Assembly: GCA_019237595.1 (NCBI GenBank)
Contig: JAFAGU010000004.1
Coordinates: 1-29,047, forward strand
Source of the DNA: Betaproteobacteria bacterium
Lineage (GTDB): Bacteria > Pseudomonadota > Gammaproteobacteria > Burkholderiales > SG8-39
DNA: 29,047 bases
Direction of reading: 5' to 3'
Positions 1 to 7,677 of this stretch are shown here, piece by piece. Within the stretch, counting starts at the first letter, position 1. Every line of letters starts with the position of its first letter. Made by a program: the position numbers and the translations under genes. The notes under the pieces are model-generated. The model saw nothing but the letters and a program-made list of their open reading frames with translations, ran no database searches and was not told the DNA's origin.

Positions 1-321
1 AATGCCGGCAAGCGGCACCCGCAGGTTGCGCTCGATGTCGTTCGCGAGCGCCTTGAGCGGCGAGACGTAGACGACCTGCGTCTCGTCCGGCAGGCCGCCT
101 TCGGCGAGTCCGCGCCGCACGAGGCCGTCGAGCGCGGCGAGGAATGCGGCGAGCGTTTTTCCGGACCCCGTCGGCGCCGCGACGAGTGTATGGCGCCCGG
201 CGAGGATGGCTGGCCACGCGCGCACCTGCGCCGATGTTGGCGCGGCGAACGCCGAACGGAACCACTGCGCGACGGCGTCGTGGAAGGACGACAGCGGATC
301 GGTAAGAGTTTCCGTGTTCAT
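1..321 (-). CDS. lhr: Lhr-type DEAD/DEAH-box helicase, N-terminal part (cut by the window edge)
   Basis: Translating the minus strand from the ATG at 321 gives 107 codons that run off the left edge. They begin MNTETLTD. The pattern WFRSAF...PTSAQ..AWPAI is the start of the helicase core in Lhr-family superfamily 2 helicases. It is followed by the Walker A / motif I APTGSGKT and by motif Ia (VSPLKAL). Lhr proteins are large (about 1400-1500 residues) ATP-dependent helicases implicated in DNA repair. Only the first 7% or so is visible, so the downstream domains, and whether the gene is intact, cannot be judged. The gene diverges from the exported protein at 413, leaving about 90 nt for promoters in both directions. 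Family assignment is fairly sure; the exact subfamily is less so. Confidence 0.8.
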   Translation of the reverse strand, partial: MNTETLTDPLSSFHDAVAQWFRSAFAAPTSAQVRAWPAILAGRHTLVAAPTGSGKTLAAFLAALDGLVRRGLAEGGLPDETQVVYVSPLKALANDIERNLRVPLAGI

Positions 322-412
322 CCGCAAATAAATGTGGCGCGCCCGCGCTTAGGCGTGCAAGGACCGCTCATAATTCGACCGGGGGATTTCCTAGAAAAAA
401 CAGAAGGTCCAG

Positions 413-919
413 ATGGGCAACTCAAAGTCGTTTCTCACGCTCGCGGCGGCGAGCGCGCTGTTGCTCTGCACGCTCGGCGCGCACGCGCAGGAAAGCCGCT
501 CGCTCGTCATGCAGGATAGCAAGCCCGACGTATGGCTGAACGCCGGCATGCTCTCCTACCACTTCGACCGCGACAAGCATTATAGGGAGTTCAACTATGG
601 GCTCGGGGCGGAGGCGATCTTCTCGCCGAACCACGCCGCGATCGTCGGCACCTACAAGAACAGCGAATCGCACCAGAGCCATTACCTCGGCTACGAATAT
701 CGCCCGTTCCACTGGCAGCCCGCCGGCCTCGAGGTCTCGGCCGGCGTCGCCGTGAGCCTGATCGACGGCTACCCGATGGAGAACAACACAGGCTGGTTCA
801 TCGCGCCGTTTCCGGTGCTGAACGTCGAAGGCAAGCAGTTCGGCGCCAACTTCATCTTGATACCGAACATCAAGCACGGCGGCGCGCTCGCCATGCAGCT
901 CAAGATGAAGGTCTGGTGA
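413..919 (+). CDS. Small exported protein, putative outer-membrane beta-barrel
   Basis: The 168-residue protein has a clear Sec signal peptide: a Lys after MGNS, a hydrophobic stretch of Ala/Leu, and a likely cleavage after AHA at about residue 25. The mature part alternates polar and aromatic residues and carries WLNAGMLSYHFDRD, YGLGAEAIF, HYLGYEYRPF and a basic C-terminus (QLKMKVW). This suits a small beta-barrel of the PagP / lipid A deacylase size class. Proteins of this look in betaproteobacteria are often named 'sn-glycerol-3-phosphate transporter', a name the sequence does not support. The ATG has an AAGG five nt upstream. It ends 4 nt before the stop of convergent tctA. The export signal is seen directly; the barrel is an inference and the function is unknown. 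Confidence 0.7.
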   Translation: MGNSKSFLTLAAASALLLCTLGAHAQESRSLVMQDSKPDVWLNAGMLSYHFDRDKHYREFNYGLGAEAIFSPNHAAIVGTYKNSESHQSHYLGYEYRPFHWQPAGLEVSAGVAVSLIDGYPMENNTGWFIAPFPVLNVEGKQFGANFILIPNIKHGGALAMQLKMKVW

Positions 920-923
920 TGCG

Positions 924-2435
924 CTAGGACTTCTGGGGCGCGGGGCTCGCGGCGCGCGAACGGCGCCACAGCCACGTGCCGACCGGCCAGAAGAGAATGA
1001 TGAAGGTGGCGATGGCGAGCCACATGGCGATCGGCCGGGTGAAGAACGCGGACACGTCTCCATCGGACTTGATCATCGAGGTGATGAAGTTCTCCTCCAT
1101 CATCTGACCCAGCACGACGCCGAGGATCGCCGGCGCCACGGGAAAGCCGTTCTCCTCCAGGACGAAGGCGACGAGGCCGAAGAAAAGGATGAGCGCGACG
1201 CCGAACACCGTATTATTGATGGCAAAGGACCCGACGATGCAGAAGAGCAGGATCGTCGGCATGAGGATGTTGCGCGAGACCGAAAGCACCGTTTTCGCCG
1301 CCTTGATCGTGAGCCAGCCCAGCGGAACCATGATCAGGTTGGCGAGGATGAAGACCAGGAAGATCGCGTAGATGTTCTGCGGATTCTTGAGGAAGATCGT
1401 CGGCCCGGGATTCATTCCCTTGAGGTAGAGCACGCCGATGGCGATCGCGGTGATCGAGTCGCCGGGGATGCCGAACACGATGGCCGGGATCCACGCGCCG
1501 GCAAGCGCGCTGTTGTTCGCCGCCCCGGCCTCCACGATGCCCTCGACGTGGCCGGTGCCGAACTTCTCCGGCTCCTTGGAGAACTTCTTCGCTACCGCAT
1601 AGGACATCCAGGCCGCCATGTCGGCGCCGGAGCCGGGCTGGATGCCGATGATCGTGCCGAGCGCGCTCCCGCGCACGAGCGGCCAGCGATACTTCACGAG
1701 GAGCTCCCACATTCCCGTGAAGATGTTGCCGATCTTGTCGGTGGCGAGCTTGAGCGGCGGGTCCATGTGCGTCACGAAGCGCAGGATCTCCGATACCGCG
1801 AACATGCCGACCATCATCGGGATGAGGCTCACGCCGCCCATGAGCTCCGTATTGCCGAAGGTGAAGCGCGGGTGGGCGGCCGGATTGTCGAGGCCGACGC
1901 AGGCGACGAGGAGGCCCAGGATGAGCGAGATGCTCGCCTTCAGGACGCTCGCGTTGCCGATGAAGACCGCGCCGGCGAGGCCGAGCACGACGAGCCAGAA
2001 ATACTCGAAGGAGCTGAACTGGAGCGCGATCTCGGCGAGGCCCGGCGCCGACGTGATCATCACCACCGTGCCGAAGAGGCCCCCGATCGCCGAGAACACG
2101 AGCCCGGCGCCGAGCGCGATCTCCGCCTGGCCTTTCTTCGTCATCGCATAGGCCTCGTCTGTGTACGCGGCCGAGGCCGGCGTTCCCGGGATGCGAAGCA
2201 GCGCCCCCGGAATATCGCCGGAGAAGATGGCCATCGCCGTGGCGGTCACGATGGCCGCGATCGCCGGGACTGGCGCCATGAAGAACGTGATCGGCACGAG
2301 GAGCGCGGTCGCCATCGTGGCAGTGAGGCCCGGGATGCAGCCCACGAATAGACCAAAAAGCGCCGAGCAGAAGATGACCGCCAGCACGTACGGGTCGAGG
2401 ACGAGGGCGAGCGCCTGGCCGTAGATGGCGAGCAT
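924..2435 (-). CDS. tctA: Tripartite tricarboxylate transporter, large membrane subunit TctA
   Basis: The 503-residue protein is strongly hydrophobic and has the usual length of TctA. Family landmarks are GCIPGLTATMATALLVP near residue 32, GTPASAAYTDEAYA near residue 84, the GIQPGSGADMAAWMSYA segment in the middle, and a following PGDSITAIAIG. TctA is the large (about 12-helix) channel-forming subunit of the TTT transporters. These take up tricarboxylates and other carboxylates using an ion gradient and a periplasmic binding protein. It is the last gene of tctC-tctB-tctA, 4 nt after tctB. No usual TctDE-type two-component pair is next to it. The substrate cannot be read from the sequence. Confidence 0.96.
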   Translation of the reverse strand: MLAIYGQALALVLDPYVLAVIFCSALFGLFVGCIPGLTATMATALLVPITFFMAPVPAIAAIVTATAMAIFSGDIPGALLRIPGTPASAAYTDEAYAMTKKGQAEIALGAGLVFSAIGGLFGTVVMITSAPGLAEIALQFSSFEYFWLVVLGLAGAVFIGNASVLKASISLILGLLVACVGLDNPAAHPRFTFGNTELMGGVSLIPMMVGMFAVSEILRFVTHMDPPLKLATDKIGNIFTGMWELLVKYRWPLVRGSALGTIIGIQPGSGADMAAWMSYAVAKKFSKEPEKFGTGHVEGIVEAGAANNSALAGAWIPAIVFGIPGDSITAIAIGVLYLKGMNPGPTIFLKNPQNIYAIFLVFILANLIMVPLGWLTIKAAKTVLSVSRNILMPTILLFCIVGSFAINNTVFGVALILFFGLVAFVLEENGFPVAPAILGVVLGQMMEENFITSMIKSDGDVSAFFTRPIAMWLAIATFIILFWPVGTWLWRRSRAASPAPQKS

Positions 2436-2439
2436 CGGC

Positions 2440-2910
2440 TTACCAGAGCACCGGGAGGACGCCCCAGGGCAAGGGCACCCGCAGGGTCTTGTAGAAGATG
2501 AGATGGATCACGATCGGGAAGACGATCGAGAGCGGCACAGCCAGTAGCGGCTTCACTCGCAGCGCGAGGAAGAGCGCGAGCAGGATCACGGTGCCGCAGA
2601 TCAGGAAGCCGAGCTTCTCGGACGCGACGATATAGAACAGGAGCCCGCCGACTGCCACGCAGAAGTTCAGCACGTGCCGCGGGGAATGGAGCCAGGCGCC
2701 GACAGCCACGACGCCCTGCTCCGCGCGATCGCGCCAGCCTCGCCAGATGAGCGCGATGGCGCACCCGGCGAGGAGCACCGCGAGCAGACCCGGAAACGCG
2801 CCGGGACCGACCTTCTGTCCGGGGAAATCCGGGAAGGTGCGGATGTCGAACAGGATCGCGACGGACAGCGCAAGCAGCGCGAGCCCGCTCAGGGCGTCGT
2901 TGAACTTCAC
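2440..2910 (-). CDS. tctB: Tripartite tricarboxylate transporter, small membrane subunit TctB
   Basis: This is a 156-residue protein with four predicted membrane helices, the normal size and topology of TctB. The first is near residues 7-24 (after MKFNDALSG). The second follows the FPDFPGQKVGPGAFPG loop, which is typical of the family. The last two, around residues 75-145, flank a charged loop. TctB pairs with TctA in the inner membrane. It sits between tctC (10-nt gap) and tctA (4-nt gap), so the three genes should be translated from one mRNA. Sequence conservation in TctB is low; the call rests on the loop motif, topology and context. Confidence 0.93.
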   Translation of the reverse strand: MKFNDALSGLALLALSVAILFDIRTFPDFPGQKVGPGAFPGLLAVLLAGCAIALIWRGWRDRAEQGVVAVGAWLHSPRHVLNFCVAVGGLLFYIVASEKLGFLICGTVILLALFLALRVKPLLAVPLSIVFPIVIHLIFYKTLRVPLPWGVLPVLW

Positions 2911-2920
2911 GCCCGCGGCG

Positions 2921-3895
2921 CTACTTCGCGATGCCGACGGCCTTCATGACCGAGCCCAGATCGGCATCGGCCTTGGCCATGAACTTCGCCGCGTCCTCGG
3001 GCCCGGCCCAGACCACGCCGTAGCCCTGCTTCGCCATGAAGTCGCGGAACTCCTGGGAATCGTGCACCTTCTTGAGCGAGCCGACGACCTTCGACTGGAT
3101 ATCGGCGGGGAGGCCTTTCGGGGCGGCAATGACGCGCCATGCGGCGATCTGCCAGTTGCTCCCGGTCTCGCTCTTGAGCGTGGGAAGCTTCGGATAGAGC
3201 GCGGGCGGCGTCGCGTCCATGATGGCAAGCGGCTTCACCTTGCCGGCGTCGATGAGCGCTCGCGCTTCGGGGATGGAGCAGGTCACGAGCTCGACGCCGC
3301 CGGCCACCAGGTCCTGAAGACCCGGCGCGGCGCCCTGCGAAGGCACCCAGGGCACGGCCGCCGGGTCGATGCCCTGGTCCTTCAGCATGCCGGCGAGGGC
3401 AAGATGCCAGATGCCGCCCTGCCCCGTTCCCGAGGCCTTGAATTTGCCGGGATTCGCCTTCACGGCAGCTAGAACGTCCTTCACCGATTTGTACGGCGCA
3501 TCCGAGCGCACGCTCAGGCCGGCAGGGTCGGAGTTGACCAGCCCGATGGGCGTGAAATCGCTCGGCTTGAGCTGCGTGAGCCCGGCCCAATGCATCATCG
3601 CGATCTCGACGGTGATGAGGCCCAGCGTGTAGCCATCGGCGGGCGACGAAGCGATCGCTTGGTGCCCGACGACGCCCGAGCCGCCGGTGCGGTTAACGAC
3701 GTTGATCGGCTGGCCGAGCTCTCTCTCGAGAAGGCTGCCGATGATCCGCGCGGTGGCGTCGGTGCCGCCGCCCGCGCCCCAAGGCACGATCAGGGTGATG
3801 GGACGGTTGGGATAGTTCTGCGACGAGGCGAGCGACGCGAAAGCGAGCGTGACGAGCGCCAGCGCGAGGCGCACGAGAACCCTTGTATTTTGCAT
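2921..3895 (-). CDS. tctC: Tripartite tricarboxylate transporter, periplasmic binding protein (TctC/Bug family)
   Basis: Starting at the ATG at 3895 gives 324 residues with a Sec signal peptide (MQNTRVLVRLALAL..., cleavage probably near SLASS-Q, about residue 26). This start has a GGAGGA ribosome-binding site just upstream; the longer open frame to 4063 only adds Arg/Ala-rich shadow sequence. The mature protein opens with NYPNRPITLIVPWGAGGGTD and has the Bug landmarks G(A)GGGTD, NRTGGSGVVGHQA and SSPADGYTLG. Bug proteins bind carboxylates or related small molecules in the periplasm and hand them to TctAB. Bug genes are greatly expanded in Burkholderiales and their ligands vary, so no substrate is claimed. 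Its start is only 20 nt after the receiver gene at 3916-4422. Confidence 0.95.
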   Translation of the reverse strand: MQNTRVLVRLALALVTLAFASLASSQNYPNRPITLIVPWGAGGGTDATARIIGSLLERELGQPINVVNRTGGSGVVGHQAIASSPADGYTLGLITVEIAMMHWAGLTQLKPSDFTPIGLVNSDPAGLSVRSDAPYKSVKDVLAAVKANPGKFKASGTGQGGIWHLALAGMLKDQGIDPAAVPWVPSQGAAPGLQDLVAGGVELVTCSIPEARALIDAGKVKPLAIMDATPPALYPKLPTLKSETGSNWQIAAWRVIAAPKGLPADIQSKVVGSLKKVHDSQEFRDFMAKQGYGVVWAGPEDAAKFMAKADADLGSVMKAVGIAK

Positions 3896-3915
3896 GTCTA
3901 TTCCTCCCCTTCCTC

Positions 3916-4422
3916 CTATGGCGCCGGCGACTCTAGCACGGATTGGCGCGGCGGCCGACCGTTCCCGAGCAGGCGATCGAGCACCGAAGGATCCACGGGC
4001 TTGACGAGGTGGTGGTCGAAGCCGGCGCGCTGCGAGCGCTGCTTGTCCTCCGGTTGTCCCCAACCGGTCAGCGCGACGAGCACCATGCCCTCGGAGAAGG
4101 GCTCGGCGCGAATGCGCGCGGCCGTGTCATAGCCGTTGACGCGCGGCATGCCGATGTCGAGCAGCGCGACGCTCGGGCGGAACGTCTGCGCGAGGTCGAT
4201 GGCCTGCTGCCCGTCGTAGGCGGTGCGCACGTCGTGCCCCGCGAGCCGCAGCATCGTCGCCAGGCTGTCCGCCGCATCGCGGTTGTCGTCGCGGCAGATG
4301 CTGCCCTCCACGCCGGTCTGGGCGAGGATGTCGCGGCAGATGGCCGCGTCGCGGGCGGTGGGAGCGAGGAGAAGGACCGATTCCTGCCTGAAGCCGGCGT
4401 CAGGGGCCGGGATGGCGCTCAT
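3916..4422 (-). CDS. Receiver-domain protein; apparent remnant of a KaiC-linked hybrid histidine kinase
   Basis: The 168-residue protein joins two unlike parts. Residues 1-44 contain VLLLAPTARDAAICRDIL, which resembles the opening of hybrid histidine kinases encoded beside kaiC-like genes. From residue 45 it becomes a receiver domain that enters abruptly at DDNRDAADSLA, without the usual hydrophobic first strand (RVLVVDDN). The rest of the receiver is complete: acidic pair D45/D46, phosphorylatable D89 (VALLDIGMP), T119 (VALTG) and K141 (VKP). No HisKA or ATPase domain lies between. The simplest reading is an in-frame deletion of the kinase core; a chimeric assembly is the alternative. Its first 23 nt overlap the end of kaiC. 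No DNA-binding domain is present, so any output would be by protein contact. Confidence 0.8.
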   Translation of the reverse strand: MSAIPAPDAGFRQESVLLLAPTARDAAICRDILAQTGVEGSICRDDNRDAADSLATMLRLAGHDVRTAYDGQQAIDLAQTFRPSVALLDIGMPRVNGYDTAARIRAEPFSEGMVLVALTGWGQPEDKQRSQRAGFDHHLVKPVDPSVLDRLLGNGRPPRQSVLESPAP

Positions 4423-5932
4423 GGGAGTCCGGCATGTCCTTCATCACGATGGGGACGCCCGTGAACACCCCATGGTACCTGGCGAGGGGCTCGCCGACGC
4501 GGATGCCGCCGCGCGCATGGAACGTGATCTCGCGCAGCGCATCCTCGTGCGGGCCGCTCCGCTTCTTCACGACCGAGACCGCCCGGCGAAGCTTCCCCGC
4601 CGCCTCGAAGTAGCGAAGGACGATCACGGTGTCGGCGATATAGCTCGCGTCGACCGGCGTCTGCATGGCGTTGCCCAGGAGCCCCTGCTGAGCGACGACC
4701 ATCAACGTGACGACCCCCTGCTGGGCGAGGTAGGTGAGCAGCTCGTGGAGCTGGATGGTGAGGAAGCGCTCCTCGGGCATGGCGTTCAGGTAGCCGTTCA
4801 GGCTGTCGATGACCACGACGCGCACGTTCTCGCGCTCCACGACGTTGCGTATCGCGTGCACGAACTGGCCTGGCGAGAGCTCGCCGGGGTCGATCTGCTG
4901 CACCTTGAGAAGCCCGCGATCCATCGCGCCCTTGACGTCGATCGCGAGTCCCTGGGAGCGGGCCACCAGCGTGGCGATTCCCTCGTCGAAGGTGAAGACC
5001 GCCGACTTTTCGCCGCGGCGCGCGGCCTCGCAGGCGAACTGGCTTGCGATCGTGGATTTGCCGGAGCCGGCCGGACCCATGAGGAGCGCGCTCGTGCCCC
5101 GGTCGAGCCCGCCGCCGAGCAGTTGGTCGAGCTCCGCCACGCCGCTGGTGAGCGGCTGGGTCGCGTAGCGCTGGTGGTGCTCGGCCGCGACCAGCCGCGG
5201 GAACACCTCCAGGCCGCCGCTGCGGATGACGAAGTCGTGGTAGCCGCCGCGAAACGCGCTGCCGCGCATCTTCATGACGCGCAGCCTCCGGCGCTCGGCG
5301 CCGTATTCCTGGGCCATGTGCTGCAGCGTGATGACGCCGTGCGCGAGGCTGTGCAGCTGCAGGTCGTTGTCGGCGGCGGTGCGATCGTCGAGGAGGAGCA
5401 CCGTGCAGCGCCTGCCGATGAAGAACTGCTTCAGCGCGAGGACCTGGCGTCGGTAGCGCAGCGGGTGCTGCGCGAGCAGGCGCATCTCGGAGAGCGAATC
5501 GAAGACGACGCGGGAAGGCGCCTCGCGCTCGACCTGCTCGAGAATCGAGCGCGTCGTATCCGAGAGCTCGACGTCCGAGGGATGGAAGAGCCGGGACTGG
5601 TTTTCCGGGTTCAGGCTCTCGTTCGAGGGCAGGAGCTCGTAGATACTCAGGCCCTGGATGTCCCAGCCGTGGGAGCCGGCGACGCCGGCAAGCTCCTCCC
5701 TGGTCTCGGACAGCGAGACATACATCCCTTTCTCCCCCAGCCGCCGGCCCTCGAGCAGGAACTGGACCGCGAGGGTCGTCTTGCTGGCCCCGGGATCGCC
5801 TTCGATGAGGTAGAGGCGGTCGGCTGTGAATCCGCCGCCGAGGATGTTGTCCAGCCCCGCGATGCCCGTGGCGACGGGGTCGTGCTTTCCACGCATGGGT
5901 CGAGAATTATTTTTCGCGCGGAAATTTAACAT
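4400..5932 (-). CDS. KaiC-like two-domain RecA-fold ATPase
   Basis: The 510-residue protein has two KaiC domains. The first (about residues 18-245) has TGIAGLDNILGGG, a Walker A GDPGASKT at 45-52 and a Walker B ending at D145 (VVFDSLSE). The second (about 258-485) has SGVAELDQLLGGG, a Walker A GPAGSGKST at 286-294, FDEG with a likely catalytic Glu at 317, and D376 (VVVIDSLNG). The length matches KaiC, but no Ser-Thr autophosphorylation pair of the clock protein is recognisable, and no kaiA or kaiB is present. It is a KaiC-like signalling ATPase, not a shown clock component. The first Walker A has Ser50 where Gly normally precedes Lys. A second in-frame ATG at 5896 (MRGKHDP) is possible; neither start has a strong Shine-Dalgarno. 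Confidence 0.88.
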   Translation of the reverse strand: MLNFRAKNNSRPMRGKHDPVATGIAGLDNILGGGFTADRLYLIEGDPGASKTTLAVQFLLEGRRLGEKGMYVSLSETREELAGVAGSHGWDIQGLSIYELLPSNESLNPENQSRLFHPSDVELSDTTRSILEQVEREAPSRVVFDSLSEMRLLAQHPLRYRRQVLALKQFFIGRRCTVLLLDDRTAADNDLQLHSLAHGVITLQHMAQEYGAERRRLRVMKMRGSAFRGGYHDFVIRSGGLEVFPRLVAAEHHQRYATQPLTSGVAELDQLLGGGLDRGTSALLMGPAGSGKSTIASQFACEAARRGEKSAVFTFDEGIATLVARSQGLAIDVKGAMDRGLLKVQQIDPGELSPGQFVHAIRNVVERENVRVVVIDSLNGYLNAMPEERFLTIQLHELLTYLAQQGVVTLMVVAQQGLLGNAMQTPVDASYIADTVIVLRYFEAAGKLRRAVSVVKKRSGPHEDALREITFHARGGIRVGEPLARYHGVFTGVPIVMKDMPDSHERHPGP

Positions 5933-5973
5933 CGGCGTGCCGCGCTCGACATGCCGCCGCGCCCGTGAATTCG

Positions 5974-6010
5974 CTGTAGCAGGGGAACTACAGTTCGCGG
6001 CGGGGCCGCG
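5974..6010 (-). terminator. Two adjacent hairpins between cheB and the KaiC-like gene
   Basis: Just after the cheB stop there is a perfect CGCGGC-GGG-GCCGCG hairpin at 5996-6010. It is followed by a second inverted repeat, CTGTAG / CTACAG with an 8-nt loop, at 5974-5993. The first could end or slow transcription leaving the chemosensory operon. Neither is followed by a T-run, so this is not a classical intrinsic terminator. The second might equally be an operator for the KaiC-like gene. Confidence 0.3.
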
Positions 6011-6016
6011 GGCGCT

Positions 6017-7069
6017 TCAGGGCGGCGCGTTTTCCCTCGCGCGCGCGACGATTCGCTCCGCAATCGCGCCGAGCGGCAGCACGCGCTCCACGGCGCCCGC
6101 CTCGATCGCGCTCTTCGGCATGCCGAAGACGACGCAGCTCGCCTCCTCCTGCGCGAGCGTGTGCCCGCCCGCCGCGCGGATGCGCCGCATGCCCGCAGCG
6201 CCGTCGCTTCCCATGCCGGTGAGGATCACAGCCGTCGCGGCTGCCCCCGCGGCCGCCGCGACGGAGTCGAAGAGCACGTCCACCGAAGGCCGGTGCCGGT
6301 TGACGGCCTCGCCCTGCGCGACGCGCGCCTCGAAGCCCTTTCCGACGCGCTTGACGGACAGATGCCAGTTTCCGGGCGCGACATAGGCATGGCCCGCCTT
6401 GAGCGGCTCGCCGTCGACGGCCTCCCGCACCTCCAGCTCGCATTGCTCGCCGAGGCGCTTCGCGAACATGCGCGTGAACATCTCTGGCATGTGCTGGACG
6501 ATCGCGACGGGCGGCGTGCGAGCGGGCAGGCGCGCGAGGACCTCGCGGATCGCCTCCGTGCCGCCGGTGGAGGCACCGATGGCGACGAGCTTTCCCTCGA
6601 GGGCGCGCGCGTCGGCCGGCCCTTCGAGCACGCCCGGCCGCGCGGGCCGGCCGGCGGCTTCGCGGGCACCGACGTCCGCGCGCGCCGCCGCCCGCAGGCG
6701 CTCGGCGATCTCGGCGGCAAAGTCGATGAGCGCGTGGCCGTCCGCGGCTCGCGGCTTCGCGATCACGTCCACCGCGCCGAGCTCGAGCGCGCGCAGCGAC
6801 GCCTCGGCGTCTCGCTCGGTCTGCGAGGAGACCATGACCACCGGCATGGGATGCAGGCGCATCAGCCGCTCGAGGAAGGTCAGGCCATCCATGCGCGGCA
6901 GCTCCACGTCGAGCGTCATGACGTCGGGCTTCAGGGACTTGACGAGCTCGCGCGCCTCGTACGGGTCCGCGGCGATGCCGGCCACCTCGAGCCCCTCGCC
7001 CCGGCGGATGATGTCCGCGAGCAGGCGCTGCATGACCGGCGAATCCTCGACGATCAGGACGCGGGCCAT
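6017..7069 (-). CDS. cheB: Chemotaxis protein-glutamate methylesterase/glutamine deamidase CheB
   Basis: The 350-residue protein has normal CheB length and architecture. The N-terminal receiver domain (1-125) has the phospho-acceptor D54 (VMTLDVELP), E8/D9 and K105. After a linker comes the methylesterase domain (about 158-345) with the catalytic triad S167 (GASTGG), H193 (VQHMP) and D289 (GMGSDG). CheB removes methyl groups from receptor glutamates, and deamidates glutamines, when phosphorylated by CheA; this is the reverse arm of adaptation. It is the last gene of the chemosensory operon, 4 nt after cheD. All catalytic residues are present, so it should be active. Confidence 0.97.
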   Translation of the reverse strand: MARVLIVEDSPVMQRLLADIIRRGEGLEVAGIAADPYEARELVKSLKPDVMTLDVELPRMDGLTFLERLMRLHPMPVVMVSSQTERDAEASLRALELGAVDVIAKPRAADGHALIDFAAEIAERLRAAARADVGAREAAGRPARPGVLEGPADARALEGKLVAIGASTGGTEAIREVLARLPARTPPVAIVQHMPEMFTRMFAKRLGEQCELEVREAVDGEPLKAGHAYVAPGNWHLSVKRVGKGFEARVAQGEAVNRHRPSVDVLFDSVAAAAGAAATAVILTGMGSDGAAGMRRIRAAGGHTLAQEEASCVVFGMPKSAIEAGAVERVLPLGAIAERIVARARENAPP

Positions 7070-7073
7070 CGGG

Positions 7074-7676
7074 CTAGAAGAGATCCGCCGAGCCGGCGCC
7101 GCCGGAAATGCGCTCGAGGCGCGCAGCGTAGTCGCGCTCGCGCTTGGCGATCGTGTCGTTGCGCAGCGATTTCAGCCGCTTGAGGAGCACGCGCCCCGTC
7201 TGCGCGAAGAAATAGATCTTGCAGGGCTCTTCATGGCCGAGGTCCTCGGCGACGACGCGGATCGACTCCCGCTTGAGGTATTCCATCGCGAACGCGGCGT
7301 TTCGCTCGCCGATGTCCGACATGCCGGGAAGCACGCGCGCAGCGCCGAACACTTTCGCCTCGAGGCGCTCGCGCTTCGCCCCCAATGCAAAGAGCTGGTT
7401 GATCAGCACCTCCATGGCGTAGGCGCCGTAGCGGGCCGAGGCCGAGAGCGGCCCGTCGGCATCCCGGTCGGGCAGCATGAAGTGGTTCATGCCTCCGACC
7501 TTGGCGACGGGATCGCGCATGCAGGCGGAAACGCAGGAGCCCAGCACGGTGACGATCACCATGTCGCGCTGGGTGATGTAGTACTCGCCCGGGCCGATCT
7601 TCGCCGCATCGACGTTGAAATGGCGGTCGCGGTAGATCACCGGCTTCGCGACAGCGCTGGATTCTTCCCCTCTCAT
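7074..7676 (-). CDS. cheD: Chemoreceptor glutamine deamidase CheD
   Basis: The ATG at 7676, immediately after the cheR stop, gives a 200-residue protein. The longer frame to 7772 would lie inside cheR. CheD motifs are clear: LGSCVSAC with catalytic Cys48, GGMNHFMLP with catalytic His65, and GAKRERLEAKVFGAA. CheD deamidates specific receptor glutamines and in some bacteria is regulated by CheC or CheY. No cheC is seen here. Its position between cheR and cheB completes the receptor-modifying set. The C-terminal 25 or so residues (after about 175) are Arg-rich and extend beyond the conserved fold. Confidence 0.95.
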   Translation of the reverse strand: MRGEESSAVAKPVIYRDRHFNVDAAKIGPGEYYITQRDMVIVTVLGSCVSACMRDPVAKVGGMNHFMLPDRDADGPLSASARYGAYAMEVLINQLFALGAKRERLEAKVFGAARVLPGMSDIGERNAAFAMEYLKRESIRVVAEDLGHEEPCKIYFFAQTGRVLLKRLKSLRNDTIAKRERDYAARLERISGGAGSADLF

Positions 7677-7677
7677 C

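Noticed and set aside
365..380. CATAAT at 369-374 as a -10 box for the exported protein
   Set aside because: No acceptable -35 sequence at 15-19 nt spacing was found.
4223..5929. 568-codon open frame on the plus strand
   Set aside because: It is antisense to the KaiC-like gene, has a His/Arg/Ala/Leu-rich composition without any motif, and is an effect of high GC.
4400..5932. True circadian clock KaiC
   Set aside because: There are no kaiA or kaiB genes, the Ser-Thr autophosphorylation pair was not found, and KaiC-like signalling ATPases are common outside cyanobacteria.
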